This document shows, piece after piece, positions 9,537-17,014 of a stretch of 64,000 nt of DNA. This DNA comes from Bacillota bacterium. Its GTDB lineage: Bacteria > Bacillota > Clostridia > Lachnospirales > Lachnospiraceae. The notes under the pieces are model-generated. The model searched no databases and had not been told where the DNA came from. It saw only the letters and a list, made by a program, of their open reading frames with translations. The stretch lies in assembly GCA_023392535.1 (NCBI GenBank), contig JAEVYY010000029.1, positions 4,847 through 68,846 of the forward strand, read 5' to 3'. Position 1 is the stretch's first letter, and each line of letters opens with the position of its first letter. A program made the translations under genes and the position numbers.

Positions 9537-10796
9537 TCAATTTTCATGTAACCAGTTTGTTAAATAAAATTGTTTTCTTTCCTTATAAGATGATGCCTTT
9601 TCCTGATTTTCCGGATGCACCAATAAATCATAGATTGTACCTGCCATGACTTTTATGACATCACCATAAACAAAATCTTCTTCTATTATCTCAAATGCGC
9701 TACTGTGGATTCTTCCTTTCATTCCTGAAAAACCGAATTGAATACTCGGCAATAAATATCCTACGTCACCGATGTCACCCGCAGCTCCGGAAACGATATC
9801 TTTTATGATCTCTTTCTCATTTACATACAACCTCATGTTATTATAAACCGTTTTATTAATTTTCTCGGATTGTTTTAGCGGCATATAACCAATTGTATTT
9901 TCAATATCACAGGTCAACCCTAATGCTTCTGCACAGGCAGTTACACAGCTATCAAACCTTTTTTCCAGCAAAAATAAAGTATCTGCATCATTAGCTCTAA
10001 GATCAGACTCCAGAACCGCTTCCTCCGGAATCGCATTGGACGAAATTCCTCCTCTCGTAAGAACCGGATACAATCGAATACCTTGTTCCACTGAAAACTG
10101 GTCTTTTAAAAAAGAAAGAGCATTTATCGCCAACGTTGCACCATGTAATGCATTCTTACCAAGGTGGGGCGCTGCTCCGGAATGTGCTGCCTTTCCCTGA
10201 AAAACCACTTTCTTTCTGGTGAATCCGGCCAAGGTAGAATTGATATCGAATTTTTTTCCTTCTTCTCCATTTATATGCGCGGACAAGATACAATCTATCG
10301 TATCAAACAGACCAGCTGCTATCATATCCTGTTTCCCGGAAGGGTAACGGACCTCTCCTGATTCTACCAACTTCTTTCTTTCCTCCAGACAGATAAATTC
10401 TTCTGCTGGTGTAAAAAGAAAGGTAATTCTGCCTTCTTCTTCACCAAAAAATCCACTCTCATTAAAAATAAGTGCCAAAGCCATTAGCATAGTCACCTGA
10501 ATACTGTGTCCGCAGGAATGGATCTTTAAAAGGCCTTCCGCTCCCTGTACTACTATCGCATCCATATCCGCAAGCACACCAATATGATATCCTGCTTTTC
10601 CCAGTGTCACTTTGATTCCGCTCCTGCTGATGTTTTTTTCATATCTGATTTTATGGGAATCAAAAAAAGAAGTGATAATATGAACGGTGTTCTCTTCGTA
10701 AAACCCTAATTCCGGCGTCTCGAAAAGAATGCGCCCTTGCATTCTCAACTCCTCTTTATATTTGTCTATATAAGTTAATAATTTTTCCTTTGTCAT
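9537..10796 (-). CDS. M20-family amidohydrolase/peptidase
   Basis: 419-residue zinc hydrolase of the M20 amidohydrolase subfamily, which cleaves N-acyl or peptide-like amide bonds in the cytosol. Metal-binding and catalytic motifs seen are ADMDA, HSCGHSIQVTM, TPAEEF (Glu-Glu), SAHING and GKAAHSG in the dimerisation domain, plus a C-terminal His in GRIHSSAFE. The start at 10796 has AAGGAG. It is the first gene of the transporter operon, so it may act first on the imported compound, for example removing an acyl or carbamoyl group before deamination. That order is inference. No recognised riboswitch was found in the roughly 110 bases upstream, which are AT-rich and probably hold the operon promoter. 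Confidence 0.85.
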   Translation of the reverse strand: MTKEKLLTYIDKYKEELRMQGRILFETPELGFYEENTVHIITSFFDSHKIRYEKNISRSGIKVTLGKAGYHIGVLADMDAIVVQGAEGLLKIHSCGHSIQVTMLMALALIFNESGFFGEEEGRITFLFTPAEEFICLEERKKLVESGEVRYPSGKQDMIAAGLFDTIDCILSAHINGEEGKKFDINSTLAGFTRKKVVFQGKAAHSGAAPHLGKNALHGATLAINALSFLKDQFSVEQGIRLYPVLTRGGISSNAIPEEAVLESDLRANDADTLFLLEKRFDSCVTACAEALGLTCDIENTIGYMPLKQSEKINKTVYNNMRLYVNEKEIIKDIVSGAAGDIGDVGYLLPSIQFGFSGMKGRIHSSAFEIIEEDFVYGDVIKVMAGTIYDLLVHPENQEKASSYKERKQFYLTNWLHEN

Positions 10797-10973
10797 AGAA
10801 TTCTCCTTATCGTCATCCGAAAATTCTGTGTTTCATCAACCGGCTCAGTTGTTAACCCCAAATTTCTACAAAAGGTGAGCAAACTCGACAAAATATAGTT
10901 TATCATAAATCAAGAAAATTACAATCAATATTTCATAGTAAATCTAAATACGCACAATAAATTCTCCTGTTTT

Positions 10974-11028
10974 TAAAAAAATCCCAAAGCAAATAGAATC
11001 TACAAACTTCTCTATCTGCCTTGGGATC
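10974..11028 (-). terminator. Intrinsic terminator of the patB-rrf2 operon
   Basis: On the minus strand ATCCCAAGGCA pairs with TGCTTTGGGAT, with further pairing of ATAGA and TCTAT inside, and the stem runs directly into a seven-T tract. It lies 18 bases past the rrf2 stop. Confidence 0.88.
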
Positions 11029-11045
11029 CGCCCCATGCTTATTGT

Positions 11046-11486
11046 TTAAATCATATAGTTCATTGTTTTCATTCGTTGTTGCTGGTTCTCCACCAAATCT
11101 GCAATAGTCACATTATCTACGACACCATTAATTGCCTTGTTTAAGTCTTTCCACACAGTAAGTGTCTCGCAAGTATCACATCTTTCACATTCGTTTGTCT
11201 CATCTTCCAAACAAGCAACTGGGCATAGACTGCCCTCAGTCAGGCGCAAGATCATTCCAACGGTATACTGACTCGGATCTTTTGCGATCTTATACCCTCC
11301 CTGCGCACCTCGTACGCTCTTTACATATCCAGCTTTGTTCAGTATTGCAATGATTTGTTCTAAATATTTTTCGGAAATCTCCTGTCTTTTTGCAATCTGC
11401 TTGACTTTAATGTATTCTCCCGTATTATTGGCGGCCAGATCCAGCATGACTCTCACTGCATATCTACCCCTTGTCGAAATTTTCAT
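11046..11486 (-). CDS. Rrf2-family transcriptional regulator (CymR/IscR-like)
   Basis: 146-residue DNA-binding regulator with the Rrf2 winged helix at residues 1-85 (KISTRGRYAVRVMLDLA, then QIAKRQEISEKYLEQI and VRGAQGGYKIA, the recognition and wing region). The C-terminal half has five Cys in about 22 residues (CPVAC, NEC, ERC, DTC), which could hold an iron-sulfur cluster as in IscR; Bacillus CymR lacks such a cluster. It is the second gene behind a C-S lyase, 12 bases apart, and neighbours metNIQ and cysK. Regulation of sulfur amino acid genes is therefore the likely role. The TTTAGTAGG-containing sites at 12808 and 16766 are its probable operators. Confidence 0.88.
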   Translation of the reverse strand: MKISTRGRYAVRVMLDLAANNTGEYIKVKQIAKRQEISEKYLEQIIAILNKAGYVKSVRGAQGGYKIAKDPSQYTVGMILRLTEGSLCPVACLEDETNECERCDTCETLTVWKDLNKAINGVVDNVTIADLVENQQQRMKTMNYMI

Positions 11487-11498
11487 ACTGCTTCCCTC

Positions 11499-12680
11499 CT
11501 ATTTTTGATTCTCATTAACTGCAACTTCCAATTGTTCTAATGCTCTTTTTAAAATACTTCTCGGACATGTTATATTAACCCGTTGAAACTGTCCGCTTTT
11601 GCTTCCAAACATGGTACCCGGATCCACCCATAACTTTGCTTTATGCAAAATAAGTTCATCCAGTTCTATATCATTTAGTAAAAGTCCACTGCAATCCAAC
11701 CATATTAAATAGGTACCATCCGGCTCCACTAATCTGATCTTAGGGATACGTGTTTTTATAAATTCCCTTACAAACTCAAGGTTATCCTTCAAATAATCTT
11801 TTAACTCGAAAAGCCATTTCTCTCCTTTTTCATAGGCAGCTTTCGAAGCGACCAATCCCAGACTGTTAATCTCATAATAGCCAGTCTGACAAAATGCAGC
11901 GTCAAATAGACGACGTCTCATGAACTCATTCTTAATAAATATATTGGAGGTCTGAAGACCCGCAAGATTAAATGTTTTACTTGGAGCAGTACATACGATG
12001 CATTGGTCAGCCACAGCATCCGAAAGACTTGCCAATATGGTATGAGGATGTCCCTCATAGGTGAAATCACAATGAATCTCATCCGATACCATAATTACAT
12101 GATATTTTAAACAGATTTCAGAAAATTTCGTAAGCTCCCTCTTTGTCCAGACTCTGCCAACTGGATTATGTGGGCTGCATAAGATAAACATTTTTACATG
12201 ATGTTCCTTAATCTTTGCCTCCATATCTTCAAAATCCATTACATATCGGCCGTCTGTGTACACCAATTCATTTTCTATCACAACTCTGTCATTTAATCGA
12301 ATGGATTTCGCAAATGGATAATACACTGGTGTCTGGATCATAATAGCATCCCGCTTTTCTGTCAGCCCCCGAATTGCTGCATTAATAGCAAAAACAACAC
12401 CTGGAGTCTTCAATAACCAATCTTCTTTTGGCGTCCAATTAAAAAACTTAGTAAACCACCCGGCGATTGCCTGATAATACTCGCTCTTTACCTCTGAATA
12501 TCCAAAGATTCCATGTGCAACAGCCTGCTGCAATGCATCCAATACTTCTTCCGGAGCTCTGAAATCCATATCTGCGACCCAAAGCGGTAATGCATCCATG
12601 GGTTTACCTCGTTCTATTGCAAAGTCATATTTTTCGCTATTCGTATTTCTTCTATCAATAATTTCATCAAATCTACTCAC
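11499..12680 (-). CDS. patB: MalY/PatB-family PLP-dependent C-S lyase (cystathionine beta-lyase type)
   Basis: 393-residue fold-type I PLP enzyme. The family cleaves cystathionine or cysteine to release homocysteine or sulfide, ammonia and pyruvate; some members are also aminotransferase-like or regulatory. Signatures seen are LPLWVADMDF at the N-terminus, CSPHNPVGRVW, SDEIHCDF and the PLP lysine in APSKTFNLAGLQTS. The start is GTG at 12680 with GGAGGAG nine bases upstream. It is the first gene of an operon with the Rrf2 regulator. Its promoter carries a palindrome between the -35 and -10 boxes, so repression when cysteine or methionine is plentiful is a reasonable inference. Confidence 0.9.
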   Translation of the reverse strand: MSRFDEIIDRRNTNSEKYDFAIERGKPMDALPLWVADMDFRAPEEVLDALQQAVAHGIFGYSEVKSEYYQAIAGWFTKFFNWTPKEDWLLKTPGVVFAINAAIRGLTEKRDAIMIQTPVYYPFAKSIRLNDRVVIENELVYTDGRYVMDFEDMEAKIKEHHVKMFILCSPHNPVGRVWTKRELTKFSEICLKYHVIMVSDEIHCDFTYEGHPHTILASLSDAVADQCIVCTAPSKTFNLAGLQTSNIFIKNEFMRRRLFDAAFCQTGYYEINSLGLVASKAAYEKGEKWLFELKDYLKDNLEFVREFIKTRIPKIRLVEPDGTYLIWLDCSGLLLNDIELDELILHKAKLWVDPGTMFGSKSGQFQRVNITCPRSILKRALEQLEVAVNENQK

Positions 12681-12804
12681 TAACTTTCTCCTCCTGATGC
12701 AATTTTAGTACTTTAGATTTTATCTGTCTTGGTAATTCTTCGCAGCCTCTGGCGGCACAAACAATCTGTAAGAAGAAGAAATATTTTCTCACATTCTATA
12801 CTTA

Positions 12805-12834
12805 ATCATACTACTTTAGTAGGGATTATGTCAA
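12805..12834 (-). promoter_or_regulatory. patB promoter
   Basis: Minus-strand TTGACA (12834-12829) and TATGAT (12810-12805) are spaced 18 bases apart; the -35 box is a perfect consensus. The spacer contains the dyad CTACT-TT-AGTAG at 12811-12822, so bound repressor would block RNA polymerase directly. Confidence 0.8.
12808..12824. promoter_or_regulatory. Probable Rrf2 operator at patB
   Basis: The plus strand reads ATACTACTTTAGTAGGG, a dyad with AGTAG/CTACT half-sites lying wholly within the promoter. The right half with its flank, TTTAGTAGGGAT, matches TTTAGTAGGTAT at the cysK promoter in all but one base. Rrf2 regulators are known to bind such short palindromes; assigning it to the neighbouring regulator is inference. 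Confidence 0.6.
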
Positions 12835-12898
12835 GTGAACGCATCTCTTTCGGAAAAAAGAGTTTTCAGCAGCACGGTTTTTCTCATAAAGTAAATTA

Positions 12899-12940
12899 AT
12901 GGGCTAAAATCAAGCATTATTTGCTCCGATCTCAGCCCAT
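12899..12940 (-). terminator. Stem-loop after metQ, probable weak terminator
   Basis: ATGGGCT at one end pairs with AGCCCAT at the other, with further interrupted pairing (GATC/GATT, AGC/GCT) inside. The minus-strand tail TAATTTACTTT is only moderately U-rich. The rest of the 302-base gap from 12681 to 12982 holds the patB promoter and operator, and I see nothing else in it. Confidence 0.5.
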
Positions 12941-12982
12941 ATCTATAGGAATTCTATTCTATTTTAAGCATGTTGGTTTTAG

Positions 12983-13876
12983 TTAATTAAAAGGAACAAC
13001 TGCACCATCATATTTTTCTTCTATGAACTTTTTAATTTCATCCGATTTTAAAGCGTTAACCAATGCTACGATGCCTTCGTTCGTTTCATTTCCTTCTTTT
13101 ACTGCAATGATATTTACATAGGTCTTAGCTGCCTCTGAGTCAGCTTTTTCATAGGCTACCGCATCTTTACCAACACTGAATCCAGCTTCCAATGCGTAGT
13201 TACCATTTAATACTACAAATGCTACTTCATCCTTTACTCTTGCGACTTGAGCCGCTTCTAATTCCTTAATTTCTATGTTTTTAGGATTTTCTGCAATATC
13301 ATTAATGGTTGCCGTAAGACCAGCATTTTCTTTTAGTTTAATAATTCCATTATCCTGTAATAACAAAAGTGCTCTTGCTTCATTTGTCGTATCATTCGGA
13401 ACTGCTATAACCGCACCTTCTGATATATTTGCAAGATCGCTCTCTTTCCCTGGATAAATTCCAAATGGCTCATAGTGAATATCTCCGGCATCTACAAGGT
13501 GTGTGCCCTGTTCTGCATTGAACTCTTCAAGGTATGGAACGTGCTGGAAATAGTTTGCATCAAAATCTCCGCTTTCTACTACTAAGTTTGGTTGTACGTA
13601 ATCATCAAAAACGGTTACCTCAAGTGTCCAGCCCTCTGCTGCTAATATAGATTTTGCTGATTCCAGTATTTCTGCATGTGGAGTCGCTGATGCAGCAATC
13701 TTGATGGTACCCTTTTCTACCACCTCGGAAGATTCTGTTGTCGCTTCTTCCGCCACAGTTGATTCTGCTGATGCAGAATCTGTTGTTGCTTCTTCTGTCG
13801 TAGCTTTGCTTCCGCATCCTGTTAATGAGCCGATTGCCAGCACGACTGTAACTAATAATGCCATTGATTTTTTCAT
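12983..13876 (-). CDS. metQ: Methionine ABC transporter substrate-binding lipoprotein
   Basis: 297-residue NlpA/MetQ-family lipoprotein that delivers methionine to the MetNI importer. The signal peptide ends in a LTGC lipobox, followed by a Thr/Ser/Glu/Ala-rich linker of about 35 residues. The mature part starts with GTIKIAASATPHAEIL and carries GDFDANYFQHVPYL, AVPNDTTNEARALLLL and the NYALEAG stretch, all characteristic of MetQ. The start at 13876 has GGAGAAAAG; the open frame to 13912 adds a non-signal-like charged leader and is rejected. It is the last gene of the metNIQ operon and ends at a stem-loop. Confidence 0.93.
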   Translation of the reverse strand: MKKSMALLVTVVLAIGSLTGCGSKATTEEATTDSASAESTVAEEATTESSEVVEKGTIKIAASATPHAEILESAKSILAAEGWTLEVTVFDDYVQPNLVVESGDFDANYFQHVPYLEEFNAEQGTHLVDAGDIHYEPFGIYPGKESDLANISEGAVIAVPNDTTNEARALLLLQDNGIIKLKENAGLTATINDIAENPKNIEIKELEAAQVARVKDEVAFVVLNGNYALEAGFSVGKDAVAYEKADSEAAKTYVNIIAVKEGNETNEGIVALVNALKSDEIKKFIEEKYDGAVVPFN

Positions 13877-13958
13877 AACTTTTCTCCTTTTCTCCTCTTG
13901 AATATCATCCAATTTGATATTCTCTATGCAATCCCATTTGGGGAATCACCTAATTGCC

Positions 13959-14624
13959 CTACCTATTAATACGTCGATCCAATTTTTTAGAAAGTCGCAT
14001 CCCTATATACTGTAGGATCTGTACCAAAGCAACCAGTAATATAACAGTCACGATCATGATATTCGTCTGGTATCTATAATAGCCGTAACGGATCGCGATA
14101 TCCCCCAATCCACCGCCGCCTACCACGCCAGCCATGGCAGAATAACCCAAAATAGTACCAACTGCAATGGTTGCTCCGACGATTAGTGATGTCCTAGCTT
14201 CCGCCAGTAGCACCTTCCATATAATCGTCCACAGACTAGCACCCATGCTCTGTGCAGCTTCAATCACACCCTTATCCACTTCCTGAAGAGATGACTCTAC
14301 CAGTCTGGCAATAAACGGTGCAGCAGCTAACGTTAAAGGCACAATTGTGGCCGTGGAGCCATAGCTCTTACCTACCAATACTTTTGTAAGTGGTATGACC
14401 AAGATTAATAAGATTAAAAACGGTACACTACGAACAATATTTACGATTATATCTATTATTTTGTAACAAATAGCATTTGGTCGAAGTCCATTTTCTGCTG
14501 TTATCACTAGGAAAATCCCCATGGGCAGACCAATAACATATGCCATGAGTGCTGACACTAATGTCATGTACAATGTTGTACCAGTACCTTCTATTAACAT
14601 TTTTATAATTGTACTATCCCACAT
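13959..14624 (-). CDS. metI: Methionine ABC transporter permease
   Basis: 221-residue permease with five hydrophobic segments, typical length for MetI. The coupling-helix motif is EAAQSMGASLWTIIWKVLLAEA, matching the family pattern EAAxxxGAs, and VPFLILL follows an RS just after a membrane segment. The start at 14624 overlaps the end of metN by 11 bases and has AGGAG upstream, implying translational coupling. It works as a homodimer with two MetN subunits. Confidence 0.94.
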   Translation of the reverse strand: MWDSTIIKMLIEGTGTTLYMTLVSALMAYVIGLPMGIFLVITAENGLRPNAICYKIIDIIVNIVRSVPFLILLILVIPLTKVLVGKSYGSTATIVPLTLAAAPFIARLVESSLQEVDKGVIEAAQSMGASLWTIIWKVLLAEARTSLIVGATIAVGTILGYSAMAGVVGGGGLGDIAIRYGYYRYQTNIMIVTVILLVALVQILQYIGMRLSKKLDRRINR

Positions 14625-15624
14625 AATTATCCAGCTCCTCTACAGTCAATTTTCTTTCTTCCAGATAATGAATCATTCTAGTTGCAATCTGTTCCTCCTC
14701 TGGAAGCTGTAGCACCATCTGTCCATGTGCGACTCCATTAATATCCTGTGTATCTGCCAGCAATATATTCACGGGTGCCTTACATTCTAATACCATATTA
14801 CCAATCACCGGTTCAAATGAAGAGTTCTCCGAAAATACAATACGGATACATCTCTTACCTTTCATCTCCGTATAATGGTGTTCATTCTGAAATACAAGTT
14901 TCTTTGCGGCTTGGGTCTTGGGTCTTGAGAAGACATCTTCTACCAATCCGCTCTCAGCAAGCGTACCATGATCAATAATAGCGACATGAGAACATACCTC
15001 TTGCACAACCGTCATTTCATGCGTAATAATAACAATAGTAATACCATACTCGGCATTGATTTCTTTTATCAGCCTAAGAATCGACTTCGTCGTCGTCGGG
15101 TCAAGTGCACTGGTCGCCTCATCACATAAAAGAATCTTAGGGTTCATTGCTAATGCCCTTGCAATCGCAACTCTTTGTTTTTGCCCTCCTGATAGTTGTG
15201 CCGGATAAGCCTTCTCCTTATCACTCAAATGCACGATTTTTAACAGTTCTTTTGCCTTTTCCCTTGCTTCTTTCTTTTTATGTCCTGTAATTTCCAATGG
15301 AAAGCAAATATTATCTAACACCGTTCTTTGCATCAGCAGATTAAAATGCTGAAAGATCATCGCTATCTGAGTACGCGCCAATCGTAGCTCTTTTTCAGAC
15401 ATCTTAGATAGATCTTTCCCTTCTATACAGACTGTTCCTGTTGTTGGTTTTTCTAAGAAATTTAAACATCTTACCAGGGTACTTTTTCCAGCACCGCTCA
15501 TACCGATAATACCGTATATCTCACCCTTGTTTATATCTAAATTGATGTCTTTCAGAGCTTCTACTGTGTTTTCTTTACCTGTAAAGATCTTACTGACATT
15601 TTGAATTTGTATCATTGTCTCCAT
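14614..15624 (-). CDS. metN: Methionine ABC transporter ATP-binding protein
   Basis: 336-residue ATPase. It shows Walker A GMSGAGKSTLV, Q-loop MIFQHFNLL, signature LSGGQKQRVAIARAL, Walker B ILLCDEATSALDP and the H-loop ITHEM. The C-terminal 95 residues form the NIL (ACT-like) regulatory domain seen in MetN proteins, which binds methionine and inhibits transport when the cell is replete. The ATG at 15624 has AGGTGA six bases upstream; the in-frame GTG at 15630 sits directly on that site. No SAM riboswitch is visible in the leader. Confidence 0.94.
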   Translation of the reverse strand: METMIQIQNVSKIFTGKENTVEALKDINLDINKGEIYGIIGMSGAGKSTLVRCLNFLEKPTTGTVCIEGKDLSKMSEKELRLARTQIAMIFQHFNLLMQRTVLDNICFPLEITGHKKKEAREKAKELLKIVHLSDKEKAYPAQLSGGQKQRVAIARALAMNPKILLCDEATSALDPTTTKSILRLIKEINAEYGITIVIITHEMTVVQEVCSHVAIIDHGTLAESGLVEDVFSRPKTQAAKKLVFQNEHHYTEMKGKRCIRIVFSENSSFEPVIGNMVLECKAPVNILLADTQDINGVAHGQMVLQLPEEEQIATRMIHYLEERKLTVEELDNYVG

Positions 15625-15702
15625 GGCCACTCACCTATAATCTTCGATTATTCACAAAATACACTGGTAACACCTGTGTTCATGTGCTCCCGCATGCATC
15701 GT

Positions 15703-15731
15703 ATCATAACATATTTATTACGATTTAGCAA
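15703..15731 (-). promoter_or_regulatory. metNIQ promoter
   Basis: Minus-strand TTGCTA (15731-15726) and TATGAT (15708-15703) have a 17-base spacer, about 80 bases upstream of the metN start. The leader contains AACACAGGTGTT, and a small hairpin ATAATC-GAA-GATTAT (15651-15637) just before the ribosome binding site. No copy of the putative Rrf2 operator is present here. Confidence 0.6.
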
Positions 15732-15777
15732 TCCAAAGTACAGATAGGATAAGTGTCCATATCTAGTATTTTTTCTT

Positions 15778-16713
15778 CTATTCTTCTGCAAAAAGCGGGG
15801 TAGATAAATATCTGTCTCCAGAATCCGGAAGTAATGTAACAATCGTTTTTCCAACATATTCCGGTCTTTTTGCCAGCTCAGTCGCTGCAAATAATGCCGC
15901 ACCAGAAGAGATCCCAACTAAAATACCTTCGCTTACCGCAATTGCCTTTCCAGTAGCAAATGCATCTTCATTTTTAACACGAATAATTTCATCATAAATC
16001 TGGGTATTTAATACCTTCGGAATAAAACCTGCTCCAATACCCTGAATCTTATGTGCTCCTGGTTGTTCCCCAGATAATACGGCAGAACTATCCGGTTCCA
16101 CTGCTACTATTTTGATGTCTGGATTCTTCGATTTCAAGAACTCTCCTACCCCTGTGACCGTTCCTCCTGTTCCTACTCCTGCTACAAATACATCTATCTT
16201 TCCATCTGTATCTTCCCATATTTCAGGACCTGTTGTGGCTCTATGGATTGCGGCATTTGCTGGATTATCAAATTGTCCTAAAATAATCGAATTTTCAATG
16301 GTCTCATTTAATTCTTTTGCCTTTGCTATAGCACCACTCATTCCTTTTGGGCCTTCCGTTAATACGATTTCAGCGCCATATGCTTTTAACAGATTTCTTC
16401 GTTCCACACTCATAGTTTCTGGCATTGTTAAAATTACTTTGTATCCTTTTGCAGCTGCTACGGATGCAAGACCAATACCTGTATTTCCACTGGTAGGTTC
16501 TATAATCGTAGCACCCTTTTTCAGAACTCCTCTCTTTTCGGCATCTTCAATCATGGAAAATGCGATTCTGTCTTTTACACTTCCTGCTGGATTCAAATAT
16601 TCTAATTTAACTAATAAAGTTGCTTTTGCATCTACTTGCTTTTCATAATTGGTGACCTCCAATATAGGTGTGTGACCAATCAATTGTATTGCGCTTGTTT
16701 TAATGTTTGCCAT
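15778..16713 (-). CDS. cysK: Cysteine synthase A (O-acetylserine sulfhydrylase)
   Basis: 311-residue PLP enzyme making cysteine from O-acetylserine and sulfide. The PLP lysine lies in GSVKDRIAF, the substrate loop is TSGNTGIGLA, and GTGGTVTGVG is the phosphate-binding loop. ISSGAALFAA is also conserved, and the length is standard. The start at 16713 has AAGGGAG five bases upstream; a TTG-initiated extension to 16731 is rejected. It stands between metNIQ and the divergent carbamate kinase gene. Its promoter carries a palindrome resembling the one in front of patB, so both are probably controlled by the Rrf2 regulator. Confidence 0.95.
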   Translation of the reverse strand: MANIKTSAIQLIGHTPILEVTNYEKQVDAKATLLVKLEYLNPAGSVKDRIAFSMIEDAEKRGVLKKGATIIEPTSGNTGIGLASVAAAKGYKVILTMPETMSVERRNLLKAYGAEIVLTEGPKGMSGAIAKAKELNETIENSIILGQFDNPANAAIHRATTGPEIWEDTDGKIDVFVAGVGTGGTVTGVGEFLKSKNPDIKIVAVEPDSSAVLSGEQPGAHKIQGIGAGFIPKVLNTQIYDEIIRVKNEDAFATGKAIAVSEGILVGISSGAALFAATELAKRPEYVGKTIVTLLPDSGDRYLSTPLFAEE

Positions 16714-16765
16714 AACGACTCCCTTCTTCAAACTTCCACTTCGTTTGATACCTGCTTTTTTATTT

Positions 16766-16782
16766 CCTACTTATTTAGTAGG
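16766..16782. promoter_or_regulatory. Probable Rrf2 operator at cysK
   Basis: The plus strand reads CCTACT-TATTT-AGTAGG, an exact 6-bp dyad with a 5-base centre. It begins 14 bases downstream of the -10 box, so it overlaps the early transcribed region, where a bound repressor would block initiation or early elongation. It shares TTTAGTAGG with the patB site, although the half-site spacing differs. Confidence 0.6.
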
Positions 16783-16796
16783 TATATTATGAATTT

Positions 16797-16825
16797 ATTA
16801 TATGCGCTGTTTCCCACTATGTCAA
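16797..16825 (-). promoter_or_regulatory. cysK promoter
   Basis: Minus-strand TTGACA (16825-16820), a 17-base spacer and TATAAT (16802-16797) make a perfect consensus promoter. Such strength fits a gene that must be held down by a repressor. Confidence 0.9.
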
Positions 16826-16886
16826 TAGGATTTTTTATGAAGTATTTTATATTTTTGTAATTCTTTATTTCAGATGGTAAACCTGG

Positions 16887-16915
16887 TATACAAAAGAAGG
16901 CTTTTTTGATATAAT
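16887..16915 (+). promoter_or_regulatory. Probable promoter of the carbamate kinase gene
   Basis: Plus-strand TATACA (16887-16892), a 17-base spacer and TATAAT (16910-16915). It is divergent from the cysK promoter about 60 bases away. It leaves a leader of roughly 90 bases that ends in a hairpin next to the ribosome binding site. Confidence 0.55.
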
Positions 16916-16986
16916 CAAAATATCTTTTTTCATTGATAGGAATGACCTTCAAATTAATATTAAATATATAAAAATAAATAAGATAT

Positions 16987-17001
16987 CGCGGTCTTACCGC
17001 G
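16987..17001 (+). other. Hairpin adjoining the carbamate kinase ribosome binding site
   Basis: CGCGG-TCTTA-CCGCG forms a GC-only 5-bp stem in an otherwise very AT-rich leader. It stops four bases before the GGAG Shine-Dalgarno sequence. It could modulate translation or mRNA decay; no known riboswitch family is recognised. Confidence 0.4.
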
Positions 17002-17014
17002 GATAGGAGCAGAT

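Noticed and set aside
10797..10973. Purine or preQ1 riboswitch in front of the BMP-transporter operon.
   Set aside because: No conserved core of any riboswitch class was recognised in the AT-rich leader; promoter boxes are also only weak here.
15625..15777. SAM riboswitch or T-box in front of metNIQ.
   Set aside because: The leader is short and has only small hairpins; neither the S-box core nor a T-box sequence nor a terminator/antiterminator pair is visible.
15648..15917. 89-residue minus-strand frame overlapping the end of cysK.
   Set aside because: It overlaps the well-supported cysK in another frame, has no ribosome binding site and covers the metN promoter.
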